From contig NZ_CACVCH010000024.1 in assembly GCF_902729425.1 (NCBI RefSeq), forward strand, positions 81,996-145,995: DNA of 64,000 nucleotides, written 5' to 3'. Within the stretch, counting starts at the first letter, position 1. Each line of letters begins with the position of its first letter. The DNA is from Magnetospirillum sp. SS-4 (GTDB taxonomy: Bacteria; Pseudomonadota; Alphaproteobacteria; Rhodospirillales; Magnetospirillaceae). Shown in pieces: positions 1 to 8,339 of the stretch. Made by a program: the position numbers and the translations under genes. The notes beneath the pieces are model-generated. The model ran no database searches. It was not told the origin of the DNA and saw only the letters and a program-made list of their open reading frames with translations.

Positions 1-378
1 GGGAGCACTATCCCTGCTGACTCCGCCGAGGCTTGGCTCAATGGCAGCCCGAACTTCACACCGTCGAGCTGGCGTGATGCCGAGCCCCGGCAAAAGCCCG
101 AGGCGGCGCCGAGCATCGACCGTCCTGTTTTTGTACCCCATGACGCTGATGGCCGCGCCTTTCTTCCCGACGTCAAGACGCCCGGCGGGTACGTCCTGGG
201 GCCGAAGGGGGCCGAGGAAAAATTCGATGATTTCTGGGCTGCGATGAACCGGCTTCAGGAGATGGATACGCCTCGGTGGCGCCGTCCGTCCACTGGCTCC
301 GGCCGCCCCAGCATTGTCATCGGCAAGGGCTGGAAGCGCATGTCCATCGCCGAAATCGAGCGGATGCTCGCTGGCTAA
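1..378 (+). CDS. C-terminal part of an unknown protein (truncated by window edge)
   Basis: An open frame runs from base 1 to a TAA at 376-378 with no start inside the window, so only the last 125 residues are seen. The fragment is soluble and rich in Pro, Arg and Trp. It begins GSTIPADSAEAW and ends with a short basic/helical stretch (SIAEIERMLAG). The next gene starts 18 bases downstream behind a strong GGGAGGGG ribosome site, so the two are probably co-transcribed. I recognise no family. Context suggests a phage or plasmid accessory gene. Confidence 0.6.
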   Translation, partial: GSTIPADSAEAWLNGSPNFTPSSWRDAEPRQKPEAAPSIDRPVFVPHDADGRAFLPDVKTPGGYVLGPKGAEEKFDDFWAAMNRLQEMDTPRWRRPSTGSGRPSIVIGKGWKRMSIAEIERMLAG

Positions 379-396
379 CTGAGGGAGGGGAAAACG

Positions 397-1152
397 ATGG
401 AAAACCGCTTTCATTCCGCCATTGCGGCTCGTTCGCTTAACCCGCAGGACAGCGAACTTATAATGGCTCAGGACGGCAACGTCACCGTCTACTACAGCCC
501 GTTCGATTACGTTCGCCCGACCGCGCGCGTCGTCATCGTTGGCATCACGCCTGGGGCCCAGCAGTCGGGCAATGCTTTAGCCGCGGCTCACAACGCCCTG
601 AAACGTGGTGCCAGCCTTGAGGATGCCCTGCGCTCCGCCAAGGACTACGCCTCGTTTAGCGGCGCCATGCGTTCCAATCTGGTCGCCATGCTTGACCATG
701 TCGGTGTCGCCCAGTGGCTAGGCATTCCGTCGACAGCGTCGCTTTGGGCGGAGAACCTCCACCTGGCACACTTCACCTCGGTGCTGCGCTACCCGGTGTT
801 TGTCGGCGGCAAGGATTACAGCGGCAGCTCGCCTGACATGCTGGCCCATCCGCTGCTGCGCCAGCAAATTGACAACTGGTTCGGCCGGGAGTTGGAGCAG
901 CTCCCCAATGCCCTTTGGGTTCCACTGGGCGACAAGGTGGCCAAGGTGCTGTCGTCCGTGGCCGCACTGAAGGGATTGTCACCGCGCGTATTGGATGGGC
1001 TTCCGCACCCTTCTGGCGCCAACGCCGAGCGCATCTCTTACTTCTTGGGACGAAAGGCCCGAGAGGCGCTCTCCCCCAAGACCAACGCCGCCAAGATTGA
1101 TAGCGCCAAGATCCGTGCCACGTCGACCATGCGAGCGCTGCTGGCCGTCTAA
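397..1152 (+). CDS. Uracil-DNA glycosylase-superfamily-like protein
   Basis: 251 aa. Two short motifs fit the uracil-DNA glycosylase superfamily: an N-terminal GITPGAQQ after a hydrophobic strand (residues about 49-56, like the GxxPG water-activating loop) and PHPSGANAE near residue 205 (like the HPS loop that holds the extrahelical base). Enzymes of this fold remove uracil or other damaged bases from DNA. Key residues are not fully canonical, so the substrate is uncertain and it may be a non-catalytic relative. The start is supported by GGGAGGGG upstream. It lies between two unknown genes in the phage-like left region. Confidence 0.5.
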   Translation: MENRFHSAIAARSLNPQDSELIMAQDGNVTVYYSPFDYVRPTARVVIVGITPGAQQSGNALAAAHNALKRGASLEDALRSAKDYASFSGAMRSNLVAMLDHVGVAQWLGIPSTASLWAENLHLAHFTSVLRYPVFVGGKDYSGSSPDMLAHPLLRQQIDNWFGRELEQLPNALWVPLGDKVAKVLSSVAALKGLSPRVLDGLPHPSGANAERISYFLGRKAREALSPKTNAAKIDSAKIRATSTMRALLAV

Positions 1153-1191
1153 GTCGAGCCCAGGACAAACCCGAGCTATTGGAGGTAACCC

Positions 1192-1473
1192 ATGTTGCAG
1201 ATGACCCGTCATGGCGCCTGCCGCGCCCAGCAGCGCTCCGTCCCGCCCGCGGTCCTGGACTGGCTTATTCAGTTCGGGGAAGAGGAGTTTCTTGGTGAAG
1301 GCGTTCGCCGCTACGCCTTCACCAAGCGCACCTGGAAGAAGCTTTCGTCCTATCTCGGCGGCCTCGGTCTGGCAGAACCTGACAAGGCTCGGTCAGCGTA
1401 TGCTGTTGTCGCACCGGACGACTCCCTGATCACCGTCGGCTATCGGACCGGCCGCCTTAAGTCCGCGTGGTAA
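1192..1473 (+). CDS. Small conserved hypothetical protein (mobile-element type)
   Basis: 93 aa, preceded by GGAGGT eight bases before ATG. The N-terminus (TRHGACRAQQRSVPP) followed by a DWLIQFGEEEF helix and a C-terminal strand with ITVGYRTGR resembles a family of small proteins common in proteobacterial mobile elements, loosely like DUF4258/RelE-fold proteins. That link is from memory and weak. No antitoxin-like partner sits beside it. It is the last gene before the repeat-filled gap at 1474-2105. Confidence 0.45.
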   Translation: MLQMTRHGACRAQQRSVPPAVLDWLIQFGEEEFLGEGVRRYAFTKRTWKKLSSYLGGLGLAEPDKARSAYAVVAPDDSLITVGYRTGRLKSAW

Positions 1474-1601
1474 ACAACATGTTCCAGCTGTCCGCTGAAG
1501 CGCGGATCACGCCGTATGTCTTCGTCGAAATACTTGCGGTCCCAGCATAGCCTGCCCGCAATATACTCCCGAAACGTCATGGGCCACTCCGCCATCGAGG
1601 A

Positions 1602-2005
1602 GTGGCCATTGTGGCCACCCCCACGACTGTCATCAACCGCCGGGCCGACGGAAAATCCCGTCGGCAGGCCCTGGCCGTGGCCACTGGTGACCACCGCGAC
1701 CGTCCAGTGGCCACTCGGCCATTCTCAGGTGGCCACTAATTTCCCATTACAGATCAACGTGTTGTCCAGGTTGTGACCACAGTGGCCACTGTGGCCACCT
1801 TCCCGGCGTGAGGTCGGGCATAGATGAGAATTTTTCTGTTCGTCCCAGGTGCCCGAAAAAAATCTTTTGGTCGCGCGTCGAGGCTATTCCCGGCGGAAAA
1901 GGTGGCCACAGTGGCCACAACCTTACTTACTTATTGTTTTTAAAGAGAAAAAGTAGTGGCCACCTCAATCCCGCGAGTGGCCACTCGGTGGCCACTGGTG
2001 GCCAC
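1602..2005. repeat. Cluster of 12 GTGGCCAC palindromes in a gene-poor gap
   Basis: The gap 1474-2105 has no convincing gene. It holds twelve perfect copies of the 8-bp palindrome GTGGCCAC, starting at 1611, 1677, 1707, 1729, 1782, 1791, 1902, 1911, 1956, 1977, 1988 and 1998, plus a GTGGCCAT at 1602. Neighbouring copies are often 9-11 bp apart, about one helical turn, as expected for cooperative protein binding. Short open frames over the repeats look like translated repeat. Possible roles are phage origin iterons, an operator for the genes starting at 2106, or a partition site. Function is not shown. Confidence 0.85.
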
Positions 2006-2105
2006 ACGCAAATGGACGTGCAATTCGGTTTGAACCGTAATCCCGCGATTCATAAAGTGCCCATCGACCAAAGCCGGAGGCCCACTGTTCTCGTGAGCCT
2101 TCATC

Positions 2106-2573
2106 ATGACCACCATCCTCGCCCTTGACCTGGGCACGACCACCGGCTGGGCCATGCGCCTGGCCGATGGTGCCGTTGTTTCCGGCACCATGGAATTCAA
2201 ACCCGGCCGATACGAAGGCGGCGGCATGCGCTTCCTTCGCTTCCGCTCCTGGCTCGACCACCTGCTGGACGGCGCCAGGACCATCGACCTCCTGCATTTC
2301 GAGGAAGTCCGCCGTCACGCCGGCACCGATGCCGCCCACATCTATGGCGGCTTCCTCGCCCATCTCGCCGCCTGGTGCGAGCTGAAGCAGATCCCGTACC
2401 AGGGCGTGCCGGTCGGGACCATCAAGCGCCACGCCACCGGCAAAGGCAATGCGGGCAAGGACGCGGTGATCGCCGCCATGCAGGCCCGCGGTTTCAATCC
2501 CGAGGACGACAACGAGGCCGACGCCCTGGCCATCCTGTCCTGGGCCATCGACACCCAGGGAGGTGCCCGATGA
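2106..2573 (+). CDS. RuvC-like Holliday junction resolvase (phage type)
   Basis: 155 aa, the usual size of phage RuvC-like resolvases. The RNase H-fold acidic residues are recognisable: an N-terminal ILALDLGTTTGWA strand (Asp near residue 7), HFEEV near residue 64, and a C-terminal DDNEADALAI helix. Such enzymes cut four-way DNA junctions during phage replication or packaging, using two metal ions. It is the first gene after the GTGGCCAC cluster, and its stop overlaps the next start (ATGA at 2570-2573), indicating translational coupling. Confidence 0.8.
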   Translation: MTTILALDLGTTTGWAMRLADGAVVSGTMEFKPGRYEGGGMRFLRFRSWLDHLLDGARTIDLLHFEEVRRHAGTDAAHIYGGFLAHLAAWCELKQIPYQGVPVGTIKRHATGKGNAGKDAVIAAMQARGFNPEDDNEADALAILSWAIDTQGGAR

Positions 2574-3052
2574 ACTGGACGCCGTCCCTGGTCGAAGACC
2601 GTCTCGCCGAAGCCGCCGACACCCTGCACCGTCTGCCCGAGACCAGAGTGCAGGGCCACGCCAGCACCTGGCCGCCCTACATCCGGGAAAGCTGGTCGAC
2701 CGATGAAGTGACGCTTCGTCGTCCGCCACCCTCGGCCGCCGCGATCACCCGCATGGACGAAACTCTGCCGTGGCTCCAGCTCCTGGATCCGGTCGATGCC
2801 AAGATCGTCTGGGCGCGGGCCGATGGCAAACCGTGGAAGGTGATTTCCTGGGAGGTCGGCATGACCCGATCCGCCGCCCATCGGCACTGGCTGTTCGCGT
2901 TGTGCGTCATCGCCTGGAAGCTCAATGGCCACCGCATCCCCAAGCACATCACCAAGGCCGAGCTGATCGCCCGCACCAGGGCGGCGGCCAACAGCCAGCC
3001 GACGATCAGGAGGACAAAATCCGAAATGACACAGGGGGGCATGAAAGCGTAG
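2570..3052 (+). CDS. Phage helix-turn-helix protein, DUF6362-like
   Basis: 160 aa starting at the ATG that overlaps the resolvase stop. The central part (DPVDAKIVWARADGKPWKVISW, then MTRSAAHRHW) reads as a sigma-like helix-turn-helix in which genome position or copy number could be sensed. I recall this layout from a phage family named DUF6362, but could not check. The C-terminus is basic. It is likely a phage regulator or DNA-binding accessory protein. A repeat-rich gap follows. Confidence 0.55.
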   Translation: MNWTPSLVEDRLAEAADTLHRLPETRVQGHASTWPPYIRESWSTDEVTLRRPPPSAAAITRMDETLPWLQLLDPVDAKIVWARADGKPWKVISWEVGMTRSAAHRHWLFALCVIAWKLNGHRIPKHITKAELIARTRAAANSQPTIRRTKSEMTQGGMKA

Positions 3053-3229
3053 AACGGACCCAGGCTCGCGAGGGGCGGCGGAAACGATCATCAAATGATC
3101 CGCCGCCCGAAGCGGGCGAAACAATAGAACAAGTCAAGGCGTGTCGGAGGGAAATTGGTTCCTCCCGGGCACTTTCTCTATGCGGGAGGGCTCAGCGCCG
3201 AAGATCGGTAGCGACAGCCGAAAATTCCA

Positions 3230-3388
3230 GGTTTCCACTCTGGTTTCCAGGTTTCCATTCAGAAGGCGCGGCGCCTAGGCATTCCGCGCCTTTTGCGTCT
3301 TCGCGGGGTGGAAATCGCCCGCTGGAAACCGCCCCCTGGAAACCCGGTCAGGTTTCCATTCCGGTTTCCACGCAGACATAGGTTTCCA
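3230..3388. repeat. Eight GGTTTCCA octamers upstream of the cytosine methyltransferase
   Basis: The 3053-3393 gap contains six forward GGTTTCCA copies (3230, 3242, 3250, 3351, 3363, 3381) and two inverted TGGAAACC copies (3323, 3337). The last copy ends five bases before the first possible ATG of the methyltransferase gene, so a protein bound here could block transcription or initiation. The sequence differs from the GTGGCCAC cluster 1.2 kb upstream. No gene is visible in the gap. Confidence 0.85.
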
Positions 3389-3393
3389 GCTTC

Positions 3394-4647
3394 ATGCATC
3401 TTGCTCTCTCCGAGCCGGCTCCCCCGGCCGTCGGCGCGATGTCGTGCGCCGCCGAGCTGGTCTACGGCTCGGTGTGCAGTGGCATCGAAGCTGCCACGGT
3501 GGCGTGGGAGCCGCTGGGCTGGAAGCCGGCGTTCTTCGCCGAGATCGAACCATTCCCCTCCGCCGTGCTGGCGCACCGACATCCGGCCATCCCCAACCTG
3601 GGTGACATGACCGCCATCGACGGGTCGGCGTGGCGGGGAAGGATCGACGTGCTGGTGGGCGGCACGCCCTGCCAGGCGTTCTCGGTGGCGGGCCGACGCA
3701 GGTCGCTGGACGACGCTCGAGGCAATCTCGCCCTTACCTTCGTGGACCTTGCCGATGCTATCGCCCCCGCCTGGATCGTCTGGGAGAACGTCCCCGGCGT
3801 GCTGTCCACCCGCGACAATGCCTTCGGGTGCCTTCTGGGCGGATTGGCCGGAGAAGATGGTCCGTTGCTCCCGCCAGGGAGAAAATGGTCGGACGCTGGT
3901 GTTGTCGTTGGACCCGCGCGAACAGTCGCGTGGCGGGTGCTCGACGCCCAATATTTCGGCCTGGCCCAACGCCGCCGCCGTGTGTTCGTTGTCGCGGGTG
4001 CTGGAGACCGGGCCGATCCCGTCGAGGTACTATTTGAGCGCGAAAGCGTGCGCCGGGATTATTCGCCGCGCCGCCAACCGGAACAAGGTCTTGCCGGAAC
4101 CCTTGCGGGCGGCGCTCGCCGCCGTGGCGGCTTCAGTCTCGACGACCTGCCCGTCGCTTTCGGCGGTAACAACACCTCCGGTCCCATCGACGTCGCCACC
4201 GCACTGAATGCCTGCGCCTCGGCCAGCGGGCGGATGGACTTCGAGACCGAGACCTTCGTCACCCATTCCCTGCGCGGCGAGGGCTTCGACGCCTCGGAGG
4301 ACGGAACCGGGCGCGGCACCCCGCTGGTGCCGGTCGCCTTCGACTGCAAGGCCGCCACCCCGGTTGCCGGCGAGACCGTCGCGCCGACCTTGCGGGCGAT
4401 GAATGCTGTTGGCCGCGACAATGCCGGTGGCCAGTTGGCTGTCCAGCACGGCTTGGCGGTGCGCCGCCTGACGCCGACCGAATGCGAGCGGCTCCAGGGG
4501 TTCCCGGACGACTACACCCGCATCTCCTGGCGCGGCCGCCCTGCGGATCGCTGTCCCGACGGCCCGCGCTATCGGGCGCTGGGCAACAGCATGGCGGTGC
4601 CGGTGATGGCCTGGATCGGCCGCCGCATCGAAGGAACCAGGTCGTGA
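3394..4647 (+). CDS. DNA cytosine-5 methyltransferase (phage Dcm-type)
   Basis: 417 aa if translated from 3394; an internal ATG at 3439 (MSCAAELVYG) is an equally good start, because the first ATG abuts the repeat array. C5-methyltransferase motifs appear in order: SVCSGIEAATVAW (SAM-binding motif I), GGTPCQAFSVAG with the catalytic Cys (motif IV), ENVPG (motif VI), AQRRRRVF (motif VIII) and RALGNSMAVP (motif X). A long middle segment is the target-recognition region. It methylates cytosine in a specific DNA sequence, in a phage probably to evade host restriction. Its stop overlaps the next gene's GTG start. Confidence 0.92.
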   Translation: MHLALSEPAPPAVGAMSCAAELVYGSVCSGIEAATVAWEPLGWKPAFFAEIEPFPSAVLAHRHPAIPNLGDMTAIDGSAWRGRIDVLVGGTPCQAFSVAGRRRSLDDARGNLALTFVDLADAIAPAWIVWENVPGVLSTRDNAFGCLLGGLAGEDGPLLPPGRKWSDAGVVVGPARTVAWRVLDAQYFGLAQRRRRVFVVAGAGDRADPVEVLFERESVRRDYSPRRQPEQGLAGTLAGGARRRGGFSLDDLPVAFGGNNTSGPIDVATALNACASASGRMDFETETFVTHSLRGEGFDASEDGTGRGTPLVPVAFDCKAATPVAGETVAPTLRAMNAVGRDNAGGQLAVQHGLAVRRLTPTECERLQGFPDDYTRISWRGRPADRCPDGPRYRALGNSMAVPVMAWIGRRIEGTRS

Positions 4648-5510
4648 CCCGCAATCCCTATCGCATCGACGGCCCGGCGCTGGTGTCGTTCTCGGGCGGG
4701 CGGACATCGGGGTTCATGCTGCGCCAGATTCTCGACGCCCATGATGGTCGTCTGCCCGACGACGTCCATGTGGTGTTCTTTAACACCGGCCGCGAGTTCG
4801 AGCAGACGCTGCGCTTCGTCCACGAATGTGGGTCGCGGTGGTCTGTGCTGATCACCTGGCTGGAATACGATCCCGCCGAGCCGTTCGACACCGGCGTGGT
4901 GGGGTACAACAGCGCCAGCCGAGATGGGGAACCGTTCGCCAAGGTGATCCAGGCACGGGGTTTCCTGCCCAACCCGACCATGCGGCTCTGCACCCATTAC
5001 CTGAAGGTCAAGCGCGGCATCGCCTACATGCGCGACCTGCTGGGCTACCCGGAATGGGTCAACGTCGTCGGCCTGCGCCATGACGAGCCCCGCCGGGTCG
5101 CCCGCCAGAAGGCCATGAACGAGGCCGGCAAGGAACGGTTCGAGACCATCCTGCCGCTGGATCAGGCGAAGGTCACCCGCCAGGACGTCTCCGCGTTCTG
5201 GAAGCGCCAGCCCTTCGATCTTGGCCTGCCCGACAATGACGGCAAGACACCGCTGGGCAATTGCGACCTGTGTTTCATGAAGGGCGCGGCGACCATCAAA
5301 GGCATCATGCGCCTGTTCCCGGATCGGGCCAAATGGTGGATCGACATGGAACGCAACGCCCCGGCGCTCGGCACCCTGACCAAGCCCGAGATGGCACTGT
5401 TCCGGGCCGACCGGCCCAGCTACCGCGAGATGCTCCGCTTCGTCCGCCGCCAGCGGGATTTCGAGGGCGGGCCATCCGATGACTGCCTGCCCTGCGACTG
5501 CACGGACTGA
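4644..5510 (+). CDS. Phage PAPS-reductase-like PP-loop protein
   Basis: 288 aa from a GTG that overlaps the methyltransferase stop (GTGA). The N-terminal LVSFSGGRTSG is a PP-loop of the adenine nucleotide alpha-hydrolase / PAPS reductase family; the usual Lys-Asp is replaced by Arg-Thr, which is common in phage members. A CTHYLKVKRG segment and C-terminal cysteines (NCDLCFMKG, CLPCDC) could hold a metal or sulfur. DndC, encoded later in this window, belongs to the same superfamily. Operon position among three DNA methyltransferase genes suggests nucleic-acid modification, though classical sulfate assimilation cannot be excluded from sequence alone. Confidence 0.72.
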   Translation: MTRNPYRIDGPALVSFSGGRTSGFMLRQILDAHDGRLPDDVHVVFFNTGREFEQTLRFVHECGSRWSVLITWLEYDPAEPFDTGVVGYNSASRDGEPFAKVIQARGFLPNPTMRLCTHYLKVKRGIAYMRDLLGYPEWVNVVGLRHDEPRRVARQKAMNEAGKERFETILPLDQAKVTRQDVSAFWKRQPFDLGLPDNDGKTPLGNCDLCFMKGAATIKGIMRLFPDRAKWWIDMERNAPALGTLTKPEMALFRADRPSYREMLRFVRRQRDFEGGPSDDCLPCDCTD

Positions 5511-5512
5511 CC

Positions 5513-6892
5513 ATGCCCCATCCGCTTCCCGATACGGTCGAGCACTGGCCGATTGCCCGGCTGCGCCCGTATGACCGCAACGCGCGGACCCATTCGGACG
5601 GTCAGGTCGCCCAGATCGCCGCCAGCATCGTCGAGTTCGGCTGGACCAACCCGGTGCTGGCCGACAGCCAGGGCAACGTCATTGCCGGCCACGGTCGATT
5701 GGCAGCGGCCCAGCGGCTGGCGCTGGACACCGTGCCGGTGCTGGTGCTCGACCACCTGACCGAGGCCCAGCGCCGCGCCTACGTGCTGGCCGACAACAAG
5801 CTGGCGCTCAACGCCGGCTGGGATGAGGAACTGCTGGCGGCGGAACTGCATGCGCTGAGTGGCGACGGCTTCGACCTGGGGCTGACCGGCTTTTCCGATG
5901 AGGAACTGGCCGACCTGATGGCCCCGCTCGACGACGTGCCGGAGGAAGATGCGGCTGATGCCGACGACGACGACACGGCCCCGGAGCCGCCCCGTGACCC
6001 GGTGTCGCGTCCTGGCGACCTCTGGCATTTTGGCGAGCATCGCCTGCTGTGCGGCGATTCCACCGACGCGGCTGCCATCGCCACGCTGATGGCGGGGGAA
6101 ACGGCTGCGCTGGTGTTCACCTCGCCGCCCTACGGCCAGCAGCGGGACTATGCCTCCGGCGGTATCGCCGATTGGGACCGGCTGATGGAAGGCGTGTTCG
6201 CCGCCCTGCCGATGAAACCCGACGCCCAGGTGCTGGTCAATCTCGGCCTGATCCACCGCGAGGGGGAATGGGTGCCGTACTGGCACGGCTGGCTCGACGC
6301 GATGCGCGATGCCGGCTGGCGGCAGTTCGGCCTCTATGCCTGGGATCAGGGGCCGGGCCTGCCGGGCGACTGGGGTGGACGATTGGCGCCCGCCTTCGAA
6401 CTGGTGTTCCACTTCAACAAGGTTTCGCGCCAGCCCAACAAGATCGTCCCGTGCGCCCATGCCGGGGAGAAACTCGGTGGCGGCGGATTGCGAGCCGCCG
6501 ACGGCACCGTGCCGCGGAAGAGCGGCCAGGGCAACGCTATCCAGGATCACCGCATTCCCGACAGCGTGCTGCGGGTGACCCGCCACAAGGGCGCCATCGA
6601 AGGCGACGGCAGTCATCCGGCGGTGTTTCCGGTGGCGCTGCCGGACTTCGTCATGCGGGCCTATTCCGACGCGGGTGAACTGGTGTTCGAGCCGTTCAGC
6701 GGATCGGGCAGCACCATCATCGCCGGGCAGCGGTGCGGGCGGATCGTCCGCGCCATGGAACTGGCCCCCGCTTATTGCGACGTGGCGATCCTGCGCTGGC
6801 AGGCGCTGTTTCCTGAAATCCCGGTGACGCTGGCCGATGGCCGCCCGTATGCGGCGGTGGCGGCCGAGCGTGGAGTTGACCATGCTGGTTGA
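5513..6892 (+). CDS. ParB-domain plus DNA methyltransferase fusion (SPPY type)
   Basis: 459 aa. Residues about 8-110 form a ParB/sulfiredoxin-type domain (NARTHSDGQVAQIAASI, then GNVIAGHGRLAAA). An acidic linker follows, then an amino-methyltransferase domain with catalytic SPPYGQQ (about residue 203) and FEPFSGSGST as the SAM-binding motif near the C-terminus (permuted order). It should methylate adenine N6 or cytosine N4 at a specific site. SPPY is commoner in N4-cytosine enzymes but does not prove the base. It begins two bases after the previous stop and overlaps the next gene. Confidence 0.88.
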   Translation: MPHPLPDTVEHWPIARLRPYDRNARTHSDGQVAQIAASIVEFGWTNPVLADSQGNVIAGHGRLAAAQRLALDTVPVLVLDHLTEAQRRAYVLADNKLALNAGWDEELLAAELHALSGDGFDLGLTGFSDEELADLMAPLDDVPEEDAADADDDDTAPEPPRDPVSRPGDLWHFGEHRLLCGDSTDAAAIATLMAGETAALVFTSPPYGQQRDYASGGIADWDRLMEGVFAALPMKPDAQVLVNLGLIHREGEWVPYWHGWLDAMRDAGWRQFGLYAWDQGPGLPGDWGGRLAPAFELVFHFNKVSRQPNKIVPCAHAGEKLGGGGLRAADGTVPRKSGQGNAIQDHRIPDSVLRVTRHKGAIEGDGSHPAVFPVALPDFVMRAYSDAGELVFEPFSGSGSTIIAGQRCGRIVRAMELAPAYCDVAILRWQALFPEIPVTLADGRPYAAVAAERGVDHAG

Positions 6893-8141
6893 AGTGATCG
6901 AGAAATGGCCGCTCGACCGGCTGCTGCCCTATGCCGCCAACGCCCGCACCCATTCCGAATCCCAGGTGGCACAGCTTGCCGCCAGCATCGTCGAATTCGG
7001 CTTCAACGCTCCGATCCTGGTGGATGACAAGGGCGTGCTGATCGCCGGCCACGGTCGCCTGCTGGCCGCCCGCCATCTGGGGCTGACCGAGGTGCCGGTG
7101 ATTCGGCTCGACCACCTCACCGACGCCCAGGCCCGCGCCTATCGCCTGGCCGACAACCAGTTGGCGCTGAATGCCGGCTGGGACGACGAATTGCTCGCCG
7201 CCGAACTGGCCCGCCTCCAGGAGGACGGATTCAGCCTCGACCTGATCGGCTTCTCCGACGAAGACCTGGACCGGCTGATGGCCGACACGGAAGCCGAGGG
7301 CGACGGTGTCGGTGAGGCCGGCGAAGACGAGATTCCCGAACCGCCCGCCGATCCGGTGACGCGACCGGGCGATCTGTGGATCCTGGGCCGTCACCGCCTG
7401 CTGTGCGGCGACAGCACGGTGGCCACCGACGTGGAACGCCTGCTGGCCGGCGCTACGCCCCACCTGATGGTGACCGATCCGCCCTATGGGGTCGAATACG
7501 ATCCCACCTGGCGCAACGAGGCCGGGGTGTCGTCCACCGCCCGCACCGGCAAGGTGGCCAACGACGACCGTGCCGACTGGCGGGAAGCCTGGGCGCTGTT
7601 TCCCGGCGAGGTCGCCTATGTCTGGCACGCGGCGATCTTCGCCAAGGTGGTGGCCGAGAGCCTGGAGGCCAACGACTTCAAGGTCCGCGCCCAGATCATC
7701 TGGTCGAAGTCCCGGTTCGTCCTGGGCCGCGGCGATTACCACTGGCAGCACGAACCGTGCTGGTACGCGGTACGCAAGACCGGCACCGGCCATTGGCAGG
7801 GGGCGCGGGACCAGGCCACCGTCTGGGCCATCGGCAATAACGGCGATGAGGACGAGGCCACGGTTCACGGCACCCAAAAGCCGGTGGAATGCATGCGCCG
7901 CCCGATCCTCAACAACAGCGCCGAGGGCGACGGGGTGTACGAACCGTTCGCCGGCAGCGGCACCACGGTGATCGCCGCCGAGACCACGGGCCGCGTCTGC
8001 TTCGCCATGGAGCTGAACCCGGCCTATGCCGACGTGATCGTCGGCCGCTGGCAGAAGCTGACCGGGCAGAAGGCCGTGCTGGACGGCGATGGCCGCAGCT
8101 TCGAGGAGATCGTCGCCGGAAAGGCGGTCAGCGCCGGGTGA
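6882..8141 (+). CDS. ParB-domain plus DNA methyltransferase fusion (DPPY type)
   Basis: 419 aa from the ATG at 6882, overlapping the previous gene by 11 bases; an in-frame upstream start at 6837 is less likely. Architecture matches its neighbour: a ParB-like domain (NARTHSESQVAQLAASI, LIAGHGRLLAA), an acidic linker, then a methyltransferase with DPPYGVEY and YEPFAGSGTT. DPPY is typical of N6-adenine enzymes. The N-terminal 140 residues are very like those of the preceding protein, while the catalytic halves differ, which suggests duplication followed by domain change or strong divergence. Confidence 0.88.
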   Translation: MLVEVIEKWPLDRLLPYAANARTHSESQVAQLAASIVEFGFNAPILVDDKGVLIAGHGRLLAARHLGLTEVPVIRLDHLTDAQARAYRLADNQLALNAGWDDELLAAELARLQEDGFSLDLIGFSDEDLDRLMADTEAEGDGVGEAGEDEIPEPPADPVTRPGDLWILGRHRLLCGDSTVATDVERLLAGATPHLMVTDPPYGVEYDPTWRNEAGVSSTARTGKVANDDRADWREAWALFPGEVAYVWHAAIFAKVVAESLEANDFKVRAQIIWSKSRFVLGRGDYHWQHEPCWYAVRKTGTGHWQGARDQATVWAIGNNGDEDEATVHGTQKPVECMRRPILNNSAEGDGVYEPFAGSGTTVIAAETTGRVCFAMELNPAYADVIVGRWQKLTGQKAVLDGDGRSFEEIVAGKAVSAG

Positions 8142-8337
8142 TCCGGCGCAGGGAATGCTGGTACTTGGCGTCGGTGGGCTTCCAGTTCAGCGGCTGGCAG
8201 CCGAGGCGCAGGTCACGCTCCCAGAATTCGAGAATCTGCTGGTTGGAATAGCCCTTGCCCCGGAAGTATTCGAAGTCGGTCTGCGACCACTGCGGATGGG
8301 CCTTCAGAGCGGCGGTGGGGCGAACGGTCAAGGCCAT
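8128..8337 (-). CDS. Small phage protein, unknown function
   Basis: 69 aa, starting at MALTVRPTAALKAHP. It is soluble, with a WSQTDFEYFRGKGYSNQQILEFWERD segment that reads as a helical hairpin, and a basic C-terminus. It is convergent with the methyltransferase gene and overlaps its last 14 bases. It lies directly downstream of another small minus-strand gene, with which it probably shares a transcript. Family not recognised. Confidence 0.55.
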   Translation of the reverse strand: MALTVRPTAALKAHPQWSQTDFEYFRGKGYSNQQILEFWERDLRLGCQPLNWKPTDAKYQHSLRRITRR

Positions 8338-8339
8338 GT

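Noticed and set aside
1516..2128. Short open frames over the GTGGCCAC cluster
   Set aside because: They are translated repeats (GGHSGH-type), with no ribosome site or conserved motif.
1602..3388. CRISPR array
   Set aside because: Repeat units are only 8 bases with irregular spacing and no spacer structure; no cas genes are present.
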